A DNA stretch of 64,000 nucleotides from JAIVGV01 sp036389335 (GTDB lineage: Bacteria; Acidobacteriota; Blastocatellia; Pyrinomonadales; Pyrinomonadaceae), in assembly GCA_036389335.1 (NCBI GenBank), contig DASVQC010000020.1:1-64000 (forward strand), read 5' to 3'. The notes beneath the pieces were generated by a model that had not been told where the DNA came from, did no database searches, and saw only the letters and a list, made by a program, of their open reading frames with translations. The position numbers were made by a program, and so were the translations under genes. Shown piece by piece: positions 1 through 8,829 of the stretch (positions within the stretch are counted from its first letter, which is position 1; the number at the start of each line of letters is the position of its first letter).

Positions 1-2
1 AC

Positions 3-2168
3 GAATCTGAGGCGCGGCGGATCGCGAACGCCGCGCAGGAGCTGACGGGCGAGGCCGCGGAAGTCGAGCGCGACGAGCGCACGCGGGCGTGGCGCGTCCG
101 CGTCGGCGCGCCCTCGACGCAGGGCGAGGCCGAAGAGCTGCGCGCGCGTCTGGAAGAGGCGGGCATCGCCACCTTCTCCGTCGTCGGCGCGACGAGTGAA
201 ACACAGTCGGGCGCGCAAACGGGATCACAAAATGGATCGCAATCGCGCGGCGTGACCCCTAACACTGCTTCGCGTCGGAACACCCCGACGCAGGCCGCTT
301 CGCGTCAGGGTTCGGCGACTCTGAGTGGCGTGCGCTCTGATTCTCGATCACAAATTTCTTCGACGGCCCAGACGACTTCGGTGGACAACGTGAAGCTCAC
401 GTCGCGCGCGAGCCTGCCGACGCGCGGGCTCGTCGTCTACTCAGCCGGGGCGTCGCGCCTGCTCGACGCGCGCGCGCCCGTCACCTTCGCGTCGGCGGAC
501 GAGCGCGCCGCGCCCGTGCGCTTCAACGAAAAGCCGTACCGCGGTCGCATAGAGGTCTTCACGAACCTGAACGGCGCGCTGACGGTCGTCAACGTCGTGG
601 CCCTCGAAGACTACGTGCGCGGCGTCGTGCCGAACGAGTCGTCGCCCGGCGGCTTCGGCGCGGGGCCCGCCATCGAGTCTTTGAAGGCGCAGGCGGTCGC
701 GGCGCGCACCTACGCCGTCAGCAACCGCGGCCAGTTCGCCGCCGCGGGCTTCGACGTTCTGCCCTCGACGCGCTCGCAGGTCTACGGCGGCGTGGCGACC
801 GAGCACCCGCTCTCTTCGCGCGCGGTCGAAGAGACGCGCGGCATGGTCGCCACCTACCGCGGCCAGCCCATCAACGCGCTCTACACCTCGACCTGCGGCG
901 GGCACACGGAGGACGCCGAAAACATCTTCGGCGGCGAGACGGTTCCTTACTTGCGCGGGCGCGCCTGCGCCGTCGAGACAGCCGCGGGCGCGCGCGCCGC
1001 GGCCAACGCGCTCTCGACCCTGCAAACCTCGCGCGAGCCGCCCGCCTTGCGCGAGGCCGAGCACGCCGCGAGCCCGCGCGAAGTCGCGCTCCTCGCCGTC
1101 CACGGCTTCCGCGCGCCGCCGAAGCTCACGGACGAATGGCTCGCCGCGCCCGCCACGGTCGAAGACGTGCGCGCGCTCGTCGAGGTCGTCTCGCGCCTCG
1201 CGCACAGGCCGCTCCCCGCCTCGGCGGTTGACGCCGAGGCGACGCGACCGCCCAGCTTCGCCACCGCCCTCGCGCTCGCCGTCGATTTCGAGAGCCGCGG
1301 CACGATCCTGCTCGACGAGGCGACCGTCAGCTACCTCCTCTCCTTCCGCGACGCCGACGACGTCCCGGCGCGCAACCGCCCCGACGTGGCGCTGATGCTG
1401 CGCGACGGCCACCTCCAACTTTACCCGGACGCGACGCTGCGCCCGCGACAGCCGCTCACGCGCGCGCGCGCCATCCACGCCACGGCCCACCTGCTCGAAG
1501 CGCGCGATCTCTTCGCGCTGCAAAGATCGACGGCGCGGCAGTCGGCGGCGGGCGTCTTAGTCGTGCGCGCGGGCAAGTCGCCGGAGCGTTCCTTCGAGGT
1601 GTCGGCGCAGACGTTCCTCTTCCGCGCCTACGGCGACGCGCTCTTCCCCGCGCGCTCCGTCCAGCTCGCGGGCGGGGAGCCCGTGGGCTTCCACACCGAC
1701 GCGCGCGGCGCGGTCGATTACATCGAGGTGCGGCCCGCGCCCGCGGGCGCTTCAGCCGAGAGACTCTCGCCGTTCACGAACTGGACGACCGTGCTCTCCG
1801 CCGGAGAGGTCGCGCAGCGACTCGCGCGGCGCGCGGGGCGCGTCGGCGCGATCACGGACGTGCGCGTCGCGCGGCGCGGCGTGTCGCACCGCGCGCTCGA
1901 TCTCGAAGTCGTCGGCACGCAGGGCACGGCGCACGTCACGGGCGGGCGCATCCGCTCGGCGCTCGGCCTGCGCGAACAGTTGTTCGTCGTCGACCGCCGC
2001 TACGACGAGTCGGGCCGCCTCACGGGCTTCGCCTTCACGGGGCGCGGGTGGGGCCACGGCGTCGGGCTGTGCCAGTACGGCGCATACGGCCTCGCGCGCG
2101 CGGGGCTCAGCTACGAGAGGATTCTGAAGCACTACTACACGGGGATCGAGCTGACGAAGATGTATTGA
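3..2168 (+). CDS. SpoIID/LytB-domain protein with SPOR-like N-terminal part (5' end outside window)
   Basis: The frame is open from the window edge, so the true start lies upstream; the internal GTG at 252 is probably not the start. The first 60 codons read like a SPOR-type peptidoglycan-binding repeat (WRVRVG followed by a helix rich in Glu/Ala/Arg). A low-complexity Ser/Thr/Gln linker follows, then a SpoIID/LytB domain: ALEDYVRGVVPNE, LKAQAVAARTYA and, near the C-terminus, GRGWGHGVGLCQYGA. In Bacillus, SpoIID is a lytic transglycosylase acting on denuded glycan; SPOR domains also bind denuded glycan, so the pairing is coherent and suggests an envelope-located cell-wall remodelling protein. 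A long Ala/Arg-rich insert splits the SpoIID region. Family assignment is firm; the exact enzymatic activity is inferred. Confidence 0.85.
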   Translation, partial: ESEARRIANAAQELTGEAAEVERDERTRAWRVRVGAPSTQGEAEELRARLEEAGIATFSVVGATSETQSGAQTGSQNGSQSRGVTPNTASRRNTPTQAASRQGSATLSGVRSDSRSQISSTAQTTSVDNVKLTSRASLPTRGLVVYSAGASRLLDARAPVTFASADERAAPVRFNEKPYRGRIEVFTNLNGALTVVNVVALEDYVRGVVPNESSPGGFGAGPAIESLKAQAVAARTYAVSNRGQFAAAGFDVLPSTRSQVYGGVATEHPLSSRAVEETRGMVATYRGQPINALYTSTCGGHTEDAENIFGGETVPYLRGRACAVETAAGARAAANALSTLQTSREPPALREAEHAASPREVALLAVHGFRAPPKLTDEWLAAPATVEDVRALVEVVSRLAHRPLPASAVDAEATRPPSFATALALAVDFESRGTILLDEATVSYLLSFRDADDVPARNRPDVALMLRDGHLQLYPDATLRPRQPLTRARAIHATAHLLEARDLFALQRSTARQSAAGVLVVRAGKSPERSFEVSAQTFLFRAYGDALFPARSVQLAGGEPVGFHTDARGAVDYIEVRPAPAGASAERLSPFTNWTTVLSAGEVAQRLARRAGRVGAITDVRVARRGVSHRALDLEVVGTQGTAHVTGGRIRSALGLREQLFVVDRRYDESGRLTGFAFTGRGWGHGVGLCQYGAYGLARAGLSYERILKHYYTGIELTKMY

Positions 2169-2187
2169 GTCGTTTTCGATTTACGCC

Positions 2188-2291
2188 GTCCGTGGTCAGT
2201 GGTCAGTTGTCAGTCGTGAGCCTCGCGCCCGGCTGTGTCGCCTGCGAGCAACGAGCAACTGACCACGGACAACTGACCACGGACAACTGAC
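2188..2291. repeat. Heptad-type inverted repeat (GGTCAGT family)
   Basis: The left arm holds tandem 7-nt units of the type GTCAGTG/GTCAGTT. The right arm holds their reverse complement (CAACTGACCACGGACAACTG). About 40 bp of unrelated sequence lies between. It sits just after the SpoIID-like gene and is one of several intergenic elements with the same architecture but different unit sequence. Confidence 0.8.
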
Positions 2292-2325
2292 AGCCCTTAC
2301 TTCATCATTCATCATTCGACTACCG

Positions 2326-2568
2326 ATGCGACCCGATGGGCCAACCGTTACGCTCTACGTCGTCCCCAACTGCCCCCTGTGCGCCGTCGCGCGGGGGTGG
2401 CTAAACGGCAAAGGCGTGGAGTTTCGAGAGCGCGACGTGGCGTCGGACTTCGGCGCGCTGCGCGCGATGTATAAGTTGACCGGGCAAAACCTCGTGCCCG
2501 TGGTCGAGACGGACGGGCGCGCTCTGGTGCGACCGTCGGACGAGGAGCTTGCAGAGTTGTTTCCGTGA
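2326..2568 (+). CDS. Glutaredoxin-like protein (NrdH/Grx fold)
   Basis: An 80-residue single-domain protein. It begins with beta-strand TVTLYVVPNCPLCAVARGWL, which holds a CPLC redox motif at about residues 15-18, followed by the VEFRERDV strand and the LVPVVETDG segment that supplies the cis-Pro of the thioredoxin fold. Length and order fit small glutaredoxins that reduce protein or glutathione-type disulfides in the cytoplasm. The C-terminal part (VRPSDEELAELF) is like the 'glutaredoxin family protein' group. It precedes a tiny membrane ORF and miaA on the same strand and may be cotranscribed with them. The physiological partner is unknown. Confidence 0.85.
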   Translation: MRPDGPTVTLYVVPNCPLCAVARGWLNGKGVEFRERDVASDFGALRAMYKLTGQNLVPVVETDGRALVRPSDEELAELFP

Positions 2569-2572
2569 CGCC

Positions 2573-2668
2573 GTGAGATTCTCCCGCGCCCAACTCGCCG
2601 CCGCGCTCCTGCTGCTCGCCGCCCTCTGGGCGGTCGTCATCCTGCGCCTCATCCTCTCGCGGGCGTGA
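2573..2668 (+). CDS. Candidate 31-residue single-span membrane peptide
   Basis: A GTG-started ORF begins 4 nt after the glutaredoxin-like stop and ends with a GTGA overlap with the miaA start (2665-2668). The product is a basic N-terminus (MRFSRAQ), about 20 hydrophobic residues rich in Leu/Ala/Val, and a short basic tail. The tight junctions on both sides suggest translational coupling rather than chance. No homologue is recognised and the ORF is very short, so confidence is modest. Confidence 0.4.
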   Translation: MRFSRAQLAAALLLLAALWAVVILRLILSRA

Positions 2669-3615
2669 GCGATCCCGAAGTCAGGACGAAGCCCGTCGTC
2701 GCCGTCGCCGGTCCGACCGCGTCGGGCAAGACCGCGCTCGGCGTCGAGCTGGCGCTGGGGTTCGGCGGCGAGATCGTCAACTGCGACTCCGTGCAGGTCT
2801 ACCGCGAGGTCGAGATCGCGACGGCGAAGGCGACGCCCGAGGAGCGGCGCGGCGTGCCGCATCATCTCATCGACTTCGTCGATCCGCGCACGAACTACAC
2901 GGCGGGCGCGTGGGCGCGCGAGGCGGCGCGCGTGATCGGCGAGATCGAGGCGCGCGCCCGGCTCGCGCTCGTCGTCGGCGGGACGGGCTTCTACCTGCGC
3001 GCGCTGCGCGAGCCTTTCTTCGAGTCGCCGCCGACGGACGAGCTGCTGCGCGCGCGCCTCGTCGGCCTGCGCGTGCGGCGCGGCGCCGAGCACCTGCACA
3101 GAATCTTAGGGCGGCTCGACGCGGAGGCCGCCGCGCGGCTCCACGCGCGCGACTGGTCGCGCGTGCAGCGCGCGCTCGAAGTGCGCCTGCAGACGAAGGA
3201 GTCGATCACGGCGCGGCGGCCCGCGCGGGCGGAGCCGCCCGCCTTCGCGGCGAGGCTGCGCGTCTTCGCGCTCGACCCGCCGCGCGCGGAGCTTTACCGG
3301 CGCATCGACGCGCGCGCCGAGGGGCACTTCCGCGCCGGGCTCGTCGAGGAAGTCCGCGCGCTGCTGTCGCGGGGCGTGCCCGCCTCGTCGAACGCGCTGG
3401 GGGCGCACGGCTACCGCCGCGCCGTCGAATTCTTGCGCGGCGGGCGCACGTTTGAGAGCGCCGTCGAGCAGACGAAGCTCGACGTGCGCCACTACGCGAA
3501 GCGGCAGTTGACGTGGTTCAGGCGCGAGCCGGGCGTGGAGTGGATCGAAGGCTTCGGCGACGACGCGGGCGTTCAGGCCCGCGTCGCGGAGAGGATCGCG
3601 GAGTTGATCGGCTAG
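2665..3615 (+). CDS. miaA: tRNA dimethylallyltransferase MiaA
   Basis: MiaA transfers the dimethylallyl group from DMAPP to N6 of A37 in tRNAs reading UNN codons, giving i6A. The 316-residue product has the P-loop AGPTASGKT near the N-terminus. The family signatures NCDSVQVYRE, ATAKAT (with HHLIDFVDP after it) and GGTGFYLRAL follow, and the C-terminal TKLDVRHYAKRQLTWFRRE segment binds tRNA. Length matches the family. The GTG start overlaps the stop of the preceding small ORF. The next gene downstream is hfq, an arrangement also seen in Proteobacteria. The DMAPP substrate is made by the pathway whose genes dxr and ispG are in this window. Confidence 0.97.
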   Translation: MSDPEVRTKPVVAVAGPTASGKTALGVELALGFGGEIVNCDSVQVYREVEIATAKATPEERRGVPHHLIDFVDPRTNYTAGAWAREAARVIGEIEARARLALVVGGTGFYLRALREPFFESPPTDELLRARLVGLRVRRGAEHLHRILGRLDAEAAARLHARDWSRVQRALEVRLQTKESITARRPARAEPPAFAARLRVFALDPPRAELYRRIDARAEGHFRAGLVEEVRALLSRGVPASSNALGAHGYRRAVEFLRGGRTFESAVEQTKLDVRHYAKRQLTWFRREPGVEWIEGFGDDAGVQARVAERIAELIG

Positions 3616-3654
3616 CCCGCGCGTAGGTGTTTATTTCTGGCAGCGACTCAGATC

Positions 3655-3835
3655 AATCTTGAGTGCGGCGTGAGGCAGATTCACCGCAGAGGCGCAGGGG
3701 TCTTAGAGTTAACGCAGAGGGTTAAATGATTTTCTCTGTGCCGCCTCCGTGCCCTCTGTGCCTCCGTGGTGAGTGCTTAAGTCTCTTACCTCACCACGGA
3801 GTCACGGAGAACACGGAGGGCGCACGGAGGAAAAT
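3655..3835. repeat. Intergenic inverted repeat (CTCTGTG/CCACGGAG family) between miaA and hfq
   Basis: The stretch between miaA and hfq holds a left arm TCCGTGGTGAG preceded by CTCTGTGCC units, and a right arm CTCACCACGGAG followed by more such units. A partial copy (CACCGCAGAGGCGCAGG) lies further left. Closely similar elements recur near 12.0, 20.6, 23.4 and 40.1 kb. Nothing else is visible in the 330-bp gap except a possible hfq promoter (TTATACT at about 3890-3896). Confidence 0.8.
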
Positions 3836-3947
3836 CAAACCGGGACGCCGCCTTATTTTTCGGAAACTCTTGTCAGTCGCGCGCGCGTGTTATACTCTGA
3901 CCCGACTTTAATTTCCGTCCGCCCTTCAGTCAGCCCGGAGAGTTATC

Positions 3948-4247
3948 GTGGACAGCAAGTCCGCCCCGCAGAACATTCAGGACGCCTTCCTGAACACCGC
4001 GCGCCGCGAGCGCAGCAACGTGACGGTCTACCTCGTCAACGGGGCGAAGCTACAGGGTCGCATCAAGAGCTTCGACAAGTTCTCCGTCCTCCTCGAATCG
4101 GGCGCGCAGGAGCAGTTGATCTTCAAGCACGCCATCTCCACGATCCAGCACGCGCGTCGCGCGTCGGGCGAACTGCGCCACGCCGGCCCGCACGAGAGCG
4201 CGCCGGCAGAGGCGGCGGACGAGCCGGGCGAGCGCGCCGAAGCCTGA
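3948..4247 (+). CDS. hfq: RNA chaperone Hfq
   Basis: A 99-residue product starting at GTG. The first 70 residues are the Sm fold: NIQDAFLNTARRERSNVTVYLVNG (Sm1, read in two parts), GRIKSFDKFSVLL, then the Sm2 signature LIFKHAISTI. Hfq forms a hexameric ring that binds U-rich and A-rich RNA and helps small RNAs pair with mRNA in the cytoplasm. The C-terminal tail (about 25 residues, Ala/Glu/Pro-rich) is disordered-looking. It follows miaA across a repeat-containing gap, with its own promoter-like TATACT upstream. Identity is clear. Confidence 0.97.
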   Translation: MDSKSAPQNIQDAFLNTARRERSNVTVYLVNGAKLQGRIKSFDKFSVLLESGAQEQLIFKHAISTIQHARRASGELRHAGPHESAPAEAADEPGERAEA

Positions 4248-4289
4248 GGCCGCGCGGCGGAACTTTCTCACCCCACACGAGGTCTAACT

Positions 4290-4952
4290 TTGGTCTCCGC
4301 CTTCATCACCTTCGAGGGTATTGACGGCTGCGGGAAATCGACGCAGGTGCGGATGCTCGCGAGCGTGCTGCGCCTGCGCCACGCCGACGTCGTCCTGACG
4401 CGCGAGCCGGGCGGCACGCCGCTCGGCCAGACGCTGCGCCACGCGCTGCTCGAAGCCGAGGGGCAGGTCGATCCGCTCGCCGAACTGCTGCTCTACGCGG
4501 CGGATCGCGCGCAGCACGTGCGCTCGCTCGTCCGGCCCGCCCTCGCCTCCGGCCACGTCGTCCTCTCGGATCGCTACGCCGACGCGACGGTGGCTTATCA
4601 GGGCGCGGGGCGCGGCTTCGAGCCGGGCCTCGTCGGTCAATTAGTCGAGCTGGCGACGGGCGGGCTCAAGCCCGATCTCACCCTGCTCTTCGATCTGCCG
4701 GTCGAGCAGGCGCGCGCGCGCGCCAGCCACCGCACGCGCGACGGGCGCGGGGGCGACCGCCTCGAATCCGAGGACGCCGCGTTCCACGGGCGCGTCCGCG
4801 AAGCATATCTGAAGCTCGCCGCCGACGAGCCCGACCGCGTCCGCGTCATCGACGCCGCGCGCTCGGTCGAAGAGACGCACGCGAGCGTCACGGAGATAGT
4901 TCTGCCCTTCCTCGAAAGCAGAGGTCAGAGTCCGGAGGTCAGAGGTCAGTAA
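4290..4952 (+). CDS. tmk: Thymidylate kinase
   Basis: Tmk phosphorylates dTMP to dTDP for DNA synthesis. The P-loop FEGIDGCGKST is right at the N-terminus, followed by TREPGGTPLG and DRYADATVAYQGAGRG (the DRY-type motif), and the lid region near residues 140-155. A TTG start at 4290 gives the usual length. The last dozen codons (ESRGQSPEVRGQ) are translated from a GAGGTCA-type heptad repeat, so the C-terminus seems to have been extended into an intergenic element. It lies between hfq and holB, the standard tmk-holB pairing. Confidence 0.95.
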   Translation: MVSAFITFEGIDGCGKSTQVRMLASVLRLRHADVVLTREPGGTPLGQTLRHALLEAEGQVDPLAELLLYAADRAQHVRSLVRPALASGHVVLSDRYADATVAYQGAGRGFEPGLVGQLVELATGGLKPDLTLLFDLPVEQARARASHRTRDGRGGDRLESEDAAFHGRVREAYLKLAADEPDRVRVIDAARSVEETHASVTEIVLPFLESRGQSPEVRGQ

Positions 4953-5042
4953 AAGCGCCCGCCGCGGGCGGTGAGCCACTAAGGGCTTTTTCGTAAAACT
5001 CATGCAACTAACCTCTGACCTCTAGCCTCTGACCTCTTCTTC
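4918..5042. repeat. Heptad inverted repeat (GAGGTCA family) around a putative terminator, tmk-holB gap
   Basis: The left arm consists of AGAGGTCAGAG units and includes the tmk stop. The right arm is CCTCTGACCTCTAGCCTCTG, ending just before the holB start. Between them are a GC-rich hairpin (GCCCGCCGCGGGC) and TTTTTCG. Confidence 0.75.
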
Positions 5043-5043
5043 T

Positions 5044-6084
5044 ATGTTTGATCGACTCGTCGGGAACGAACGCGCGAAGGACGTGCTGCGGCGGATGCTC
5101 AAGCAGCGGCGCGTGCCGGGGGCGCTGCTGTTCGCGGGCGAAGACTCGGTCGGGAAGTTTCAGTTCGCGGTCGAGCTGGCGAAGGCCCTGAACTGCTTGC
5201 AGCCGCGCGGGGTGGAGGCGTGCGACAAGTGCTCGGCTTGCGCGCGCATCCCGCGCTTCGCGCCGCCCCCGGCGTCGGACGACAAGGAGCGCGGCAGGCA
5301 CATCGCCTGGAGCGCGCATCAGGACGTGGGCGCGCTGCGGCTGGAGCGGAGCGTGATCACGGTCGAGCAGGCGCGCGAGGTCGAGCGCGAGAGCAACTAC
5401 CGACCGCGCGAGGGGCGCGCGCGCGTCTTCATCGTCGAGGACGCCGAGAGGCTGAACGAGCAGGCGTCGAACGCGCTGCTGAAGACGCTCGAAGAGGTCG
5501 CGCCCACGTCGCACCTCGTCCTCGTCACCTCGCGCCCGGCGAGCCTGCTGCAAACGATCCGCTCGCGCTGCCAGTCGATCCGCTTCGCGCCGCTCGCCGC
5601 CGACGAGATCGAAAAGCACCTCGTCGGCAACAAGCTGCGCGCCGGGCGCGAGGCGAAGCTCGTCGCGCGCCTCTCGCGCGGGCGGCTCGGCGAGGCGCTC
5701 GCGTTCAACCTCGACGCCTACGAGGCGCGGCGCGATCTGATGCTCGGCGTGCTCGACTCGCTGGCGGCTAAGCCCGCCGACCTCGCGCGCCTGCTGCGCG
5801 CGACCGAGGAGCTGGGCGACGCCAAGCGCAAGGACGACTTCGCGTCGCACCTCGACGCGCTCTCGGCGGTCGTGCGCGACGCGTGGCTCCTCTCCATCGA
5901 TCCGAAGGCGGAGATCGTCAACGAAGACGTCCGCGAACGACTCGCGCGCCACGCCTCAGGTCTCACGAGCGCGCGCGCCGTCCGCTGGCTCTCGCAGATC
6001 GAGGCCCTGCGCGCGCAGCTCGCCGTCAACGTCAACCGCCGCGCCGCCACCGACGCGCTCTTCCTCTCGATGGCGGCGGCCTAG
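5044..6084 (+). CDS. holB: DNA polymerase III delta' subunit
   Basis: Delta' is part of the clamp loader that places the beta clamp on DNA. The N-terminal AAA+ domain starts FDRLVGNERAKDVLRRML. Its P-loop is FAGEDSVGKF, where the usual Ser/Thr after GK is Phe, consistent with the ATP-inactive delta' subunit. A zinc-binding cluster with CDKCSAC follows, then VFIVEDAERL, NALLKTLEE and LLQTIRSRCQ (SRC arginine-finger motif). The C-terminal half is helical. The product has 346 residues, starts at ATG right after a repeat, and sits in the usual place downstream of tmk. Confidence 0.93.
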   Translation: MFDRLVGNERAKDVLRRMLKQRRVPGALLFAGEDSVGKFQFAVELAKALNCLQPRGVEACDKCSACARIPRFAPPPASDDKERGRHIAWSAHQDVGALRLERSVITVEQAREVERESNYRPREGRARVFIVEDAERLNEQASNALLKTLEEVAPTSHLVLVTSRPASLLQTIRSRCQSIRFAPLAADEIEKHLVGNKLRAGREAKLVARLSRGRLGEALAFNLDAYEARRDLMLGVLDSLAAKPADLARLLRATEELGDAKRKDDFASHLDALSAVVRDAWLLSIDPKAEIVNEDVRERLARHASGLTSARAVRWLSQIEALRAQLAVNVNRRAATDALFLSMAAA

Positions 6085-6148
6085 CCGGGCTGTAGCGGGG
6101 GTAAGGCTCGCCCCAGCCTCATTCGTCCGGCATTATTCTTCGTCTTAG

Positions 6149-6203
6149 CGCCTCCAGCGCCTTCGCGTGAGAATTTTAATTTCACGCGAAGGCGCTGGAG
6201 GCG
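6149..6203. terminator. Perfect 22-bp palindrome between convergent holB and ispG
   Basis: Arms 6149-6170 and 6182-6203 are perfect reverse complements (CGCCTCCAGCGCCTTCGCGT outermost) around an AT-rich 11-nt loop. It probably acts as a bidirectional terminator. No long T-run follows, so a repeat-element role is also possible. Confidence 0.6.
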
Positions 6204-6254
6204 CCAAGGGGGGCGCAAAAGGCGGGAGGTCTTGCAAGTGCTGTTAAGCTCGCA

Positions 6255-6300
6255 CGAAGCGAAGGGCGACGTTGAATCAACAACGTCGCCCTTCGCTTCG
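6255..6300. terminator. 20-bp hairpin just downstream of ispG
   Basis: Arms 6255-6274 and 6281-6300 (CGAAGCGAAGGGCGAC and its complement) pair perfectly with a 6-nt loop, 16 nt beyond the ispG stop. Probable terminator of the minus-strand isoprenoid cluster. Confidence 0.6.
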
Positions 6301-6316
6301 TACGCTTTACAATCCT

Positions 6317-7435
6317 TTACCGTTCGATGCTGACGAGCTGCGGCGTCTCTTCGCCTCGCGCCGCCGCGCCCTCTTCGACGAGCTTCTCGGTCTCGCGGAC
6401 GAACGCCTCGACGATGTCCTCGCCGGAGACGCGGCGCATCGGGCGACCGTTCTTGAAGATCATCCCCGCGCCCTTGCCGAACGTGACGCCTAGCTGCGAG
6501 TCGTGCGCCTCGCCCGGCCCGTTCACCTCGCAGCCCATGATCGAGAGGTGCAGAGGCTCCTCGATGTGCGCGAGGCGGCGCTCGATCTCGGTCACGATCT
6601 CGACGAAGTTCGGCACGTCCAGACGCCCGCACGTCGGGCAGGCGACGACGGTGACGCCGCGCCGGCGCAAATCAAGCGACTTCAGAATCTCCCACGCGAC
6701 GCGCACCTCCTCGTGGGGCTCCGCGGCGAGCGAGACGCGGATGGTGTCGCCGATGCCTTCGTGGAGGAGGACGCCGAGCCCGATTGCAGACTTGATCGTG
6801 CCGCCGAAGGCCGTGCCCGCCTCGGTCACGCCGAGGTGCAGCGGGTAGTCCACTTCCTTGGCGAGCAGCCTGTAGGCGGCGACGGTGCGGTGGACGTCCG
6901 ACGCCTTCAGCGAGACGACGATGTCCGTGAAATCCAAGTCTTCGAGAATCCTGATGTGGCGCTTCGCACTCTCGACCATCGCTTCGGGCGTCGCCGTGCC
7001 GTAGCGTTTGAGTAAGTCCTTTTCGAGCGAGCCGCCGTTGACGCCGATGCGGATCGGCACTTTCTGCGCCTGCGCGGCGCGCACCACCTCGCGCACGCGC
7101 TCGTGCGCGCCGATGTTGCCGGGGTTGAGCCGCAGCTTATCGACGCCCGCGTCGAGCGCCATCAGGGCGAGCTTGTAGTGGAAGTGTATGTCGGCGACGA
7201 GCGGGACGCGGGGCACGCGCTTGCGAATCTCTTTGAGGGCGACCGCCGCCGGCTGGTTCGGGACGGCCAGGCGCACGACCTCGCACCCGGCGGCCACCAT
7301 CTGCTCGATCTGTTTGACGGTCGCCTCGACGTCCGCCGTGTCGGTCTTCGTCATCGACTGCACGACGACCGGCGCGCCGCCGCCGATCTGCACGTCCTTG
7401 ACCTTGACCGCGCGCGTCTCTCTCATCACGCTCAT
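6317..7435 (-). CDS. ispG: 4-hydroxy-3-methylbut-2-en-1-yl diphosphate synthase (IspG)
   Basis: IspG converts MEcPP to HMBPP in the MEP isoprenoid pathway using a [4Fe-4S] cluster. The 372-residue product has the TIM-barrel N-domain (VVVQSMTKTDTADVEAT, LVADIHFHYKLAL, KLRLNPGNIG). The C-terminal cluster domain contains the motifs CPTCGR and MGCEVNGPGEA, which supply the three Cys ligands, and a Glu in the second motif. This is the short bacterial form without the plant-type insert. The start overlaps the rseP stop by 4 nt, so translation is likely coupled; dxr of the same pathway lies upstream in the cluster. Confidence 0.97.
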   Translation of the reverse strand: MSVMRETRAVKVKDVQIGGGAPVVVQSMTKTDTADVEATVKQIEQMVAAGCEVVRLAVPNQPAAVALKEIRKRVPRVPLVADIHFHYKLALMALDAGVDKLRLNPGNIGAHERVREVVRAAQAQKVPIRIGVNGGSLEKDLLKRYGTATPEAMVESAKRHIRILEDLDFTDIVVSLKASDVHRTVAAYRLLAKEVDYPLHLGVTEAGTAFGGTIKSAIGLGVLLHEGIGDTIRVSLAAEPHEEVRVAWEILKSLDLRRRGVTVVACPTCGRLDVPNFVEIVTEIERRLAHIEEPLHLSIMGCEVNGPGEAHDSQLGVTFGKGAGMIFKNGRPMRRVSGEDIVEAFVRETEKLVEEGAAARGEETPQLVSIER

Positions 7436-8829
7436 TTCGCGGGCTGGGTAGCCGCCGGTTTTTCGTTCGAGCGGTGGAGCAGGTTCGTGCCCTCTTTGAT
7501 CAGATCGTTCGTGATGACGAACCCCATCAGGAGGATCAGCATGACGAAGCCGACCTGCTGGATGCGCTCCCGGACGGTCGTCGAGAGCCGCAGGCCGACC
7601 CAGCCGAGCACGGCTTCGAGGATGAGCAGGAAGATCGCGCCGCCGTCCAAGACCGGGATGGGCAGCAGGTTGATGACGCCGAGGTTAAGACTTAGGAAGC
7701 CGAGCATCCCGAAGACGCCCGCCCAGCCGAGGCGCGTCGCCGCGGTCGCCGAGGCGCGCGCGATGCCGATGGGGCCGGACAGAGACTCGCGCGCCGAGCG
7801 CTGCCCCTTGAAGATCTGCGAGAAGGCCGCGCCCGTCATGCGTATGATCTCGACGTTGCGGCTGACGGCGTAGCGCGCCGCGGTCGCGAGGCCGGCGCTC
7901 TGGTACGGAATCTCGATCTCCGGCGTCACGCCGAGGTAGCCCCTGTCGTTCTCCACGCGCGGCCTCATCGAGACCTCTCCGCGCTGACCATGGCGCTCGT
8001 AGGCGAGCTTGATCTCGTCGTTCTTGTACTTCTGCACGAGCCCGATCAGGCTCACGTCGTCGCGCACCTGCTCGCCGTTGATGGTGAGCACGCGGTCGCC
8101 GACTTTGAGGCCGGCCTGCGCGGCGGGGAAGTCTTCTTTGATGCCGCCGACGGTGACGGGCAGCGCGCCGTAGTCGGGCGCGAAGTCGATGACGCCTAAG
8201 GTCTCGCCCTCCTCGACGGCCTTCTGCGGCCTGAGCGTGAGGTTGAGGCGCTGGCCGCCGCGCTCGACCGTGAGCGGCAGCGGGTGTTCGGGCGAGAGCT
8301 TCACGTCGTTGTAGACGCGCTCCAGCGAAGGGTTCTCCTTGCCGTTGAAGGAGACGATGCGGTCGCCCGGCCTGATCCCCGCGGCCTCTGACGCGCCGCC
8401 GGGCCGCACCTGCGTCACGACCGGCGACGAGGGCACGACGGGCACGCCCGACAGCAGCGCGGCGAAGAAGACGACGGCGAGCGCGGTCAGGATGTTCATC
8501 GTCGGCCCCGCGATCATGACGAGGAACTTCTGCCAGCGCGGGCGCAGGTCGAACCGCTCGCGCGCGGGGATGTTCTGCGCGGTCGCGCCCTCGATGGGCG
8601 CGTTCGAGTCGTCGCCGCCGAGCTTGACGTAGCCGCCGAGCGGCACGAGGCTCAGGCGGTAGTCGGTCGTGCCCCAGCGCCTGCCGAAGAGGCGCGGCCC
8701 GAAGCCGACCGAGAAGGTCTCGACGCGCACGCCCAGAAGCTTCGCGACGATGAAGTGCCCGAACTCGTGGAGCACGACGGCGGAGCCGAGGATGAAGATG
8801 AAAGCGGGCAGTCCTTTGATGAATTCCAT
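7432..8829 (-). CDS. rseP: RseP-type site-2 intramembrane zinc metalloprotease
   Basis: RseP cleaves membrane-bound anti-sigma factors and remnant signal peptides within the inner membrane. The 465-residue product has HEFGH at residues 21-25 in the first membrane segment. Two PDZ domains follow (with VRPGGASEAAGIRPGDRI and PAAQAGLKVGDRVLTI), and the C-terminal segment has NLLPIPVLDGG, giving the metal-binding Asp. Membrane spans bracket the PDZ pair. It sits between dxr and ispG, the common dxr-rseP linkage. An ECF sigma/anti-sigma pair elsewhere in the window is a possible but untested client. Confidence 0.95.
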   Translation of the reverse strand: MEFIKGLPAFIFILGSAVVLHEFGHFIVAKLLGVRVETFSVGFGPRLFGRRWGTTDYRLSLVPLGGYVKLGGDDSNAPIEGATAQNIPARERFDLRPRWQKFLVMIAGPTMNILTALAVVFFAALLSGVPVVPSSPVVTQVRPGGASEAAGIRPGDRIVSFNGKENPSLERVYNDVKLSPEHPLPLTVERGGQRLNLTLRPQKAVEEGETLGVIDFAPDYGALPVTVGGIKEDFPAAQAGLKVGDRVLTINGEQVRDDVSLIGLVQKYKNDEIKLAYERHGQRGEVSMRPRVENDRGYLGVTPEIEIPYQSAGLATAARYAVSRNVEIIRMTGAAFSQIFKGQRSARESLSGPIGIARASATAATRLGWAGVFGMLGFLSLNLGVINLLPIPVLDGGAIFLLILEAVLGWVGLRLSTTVRERIQQVGFVMLILLMGFVITNDLIKEGTNLLHRSNEKPAATQPAK

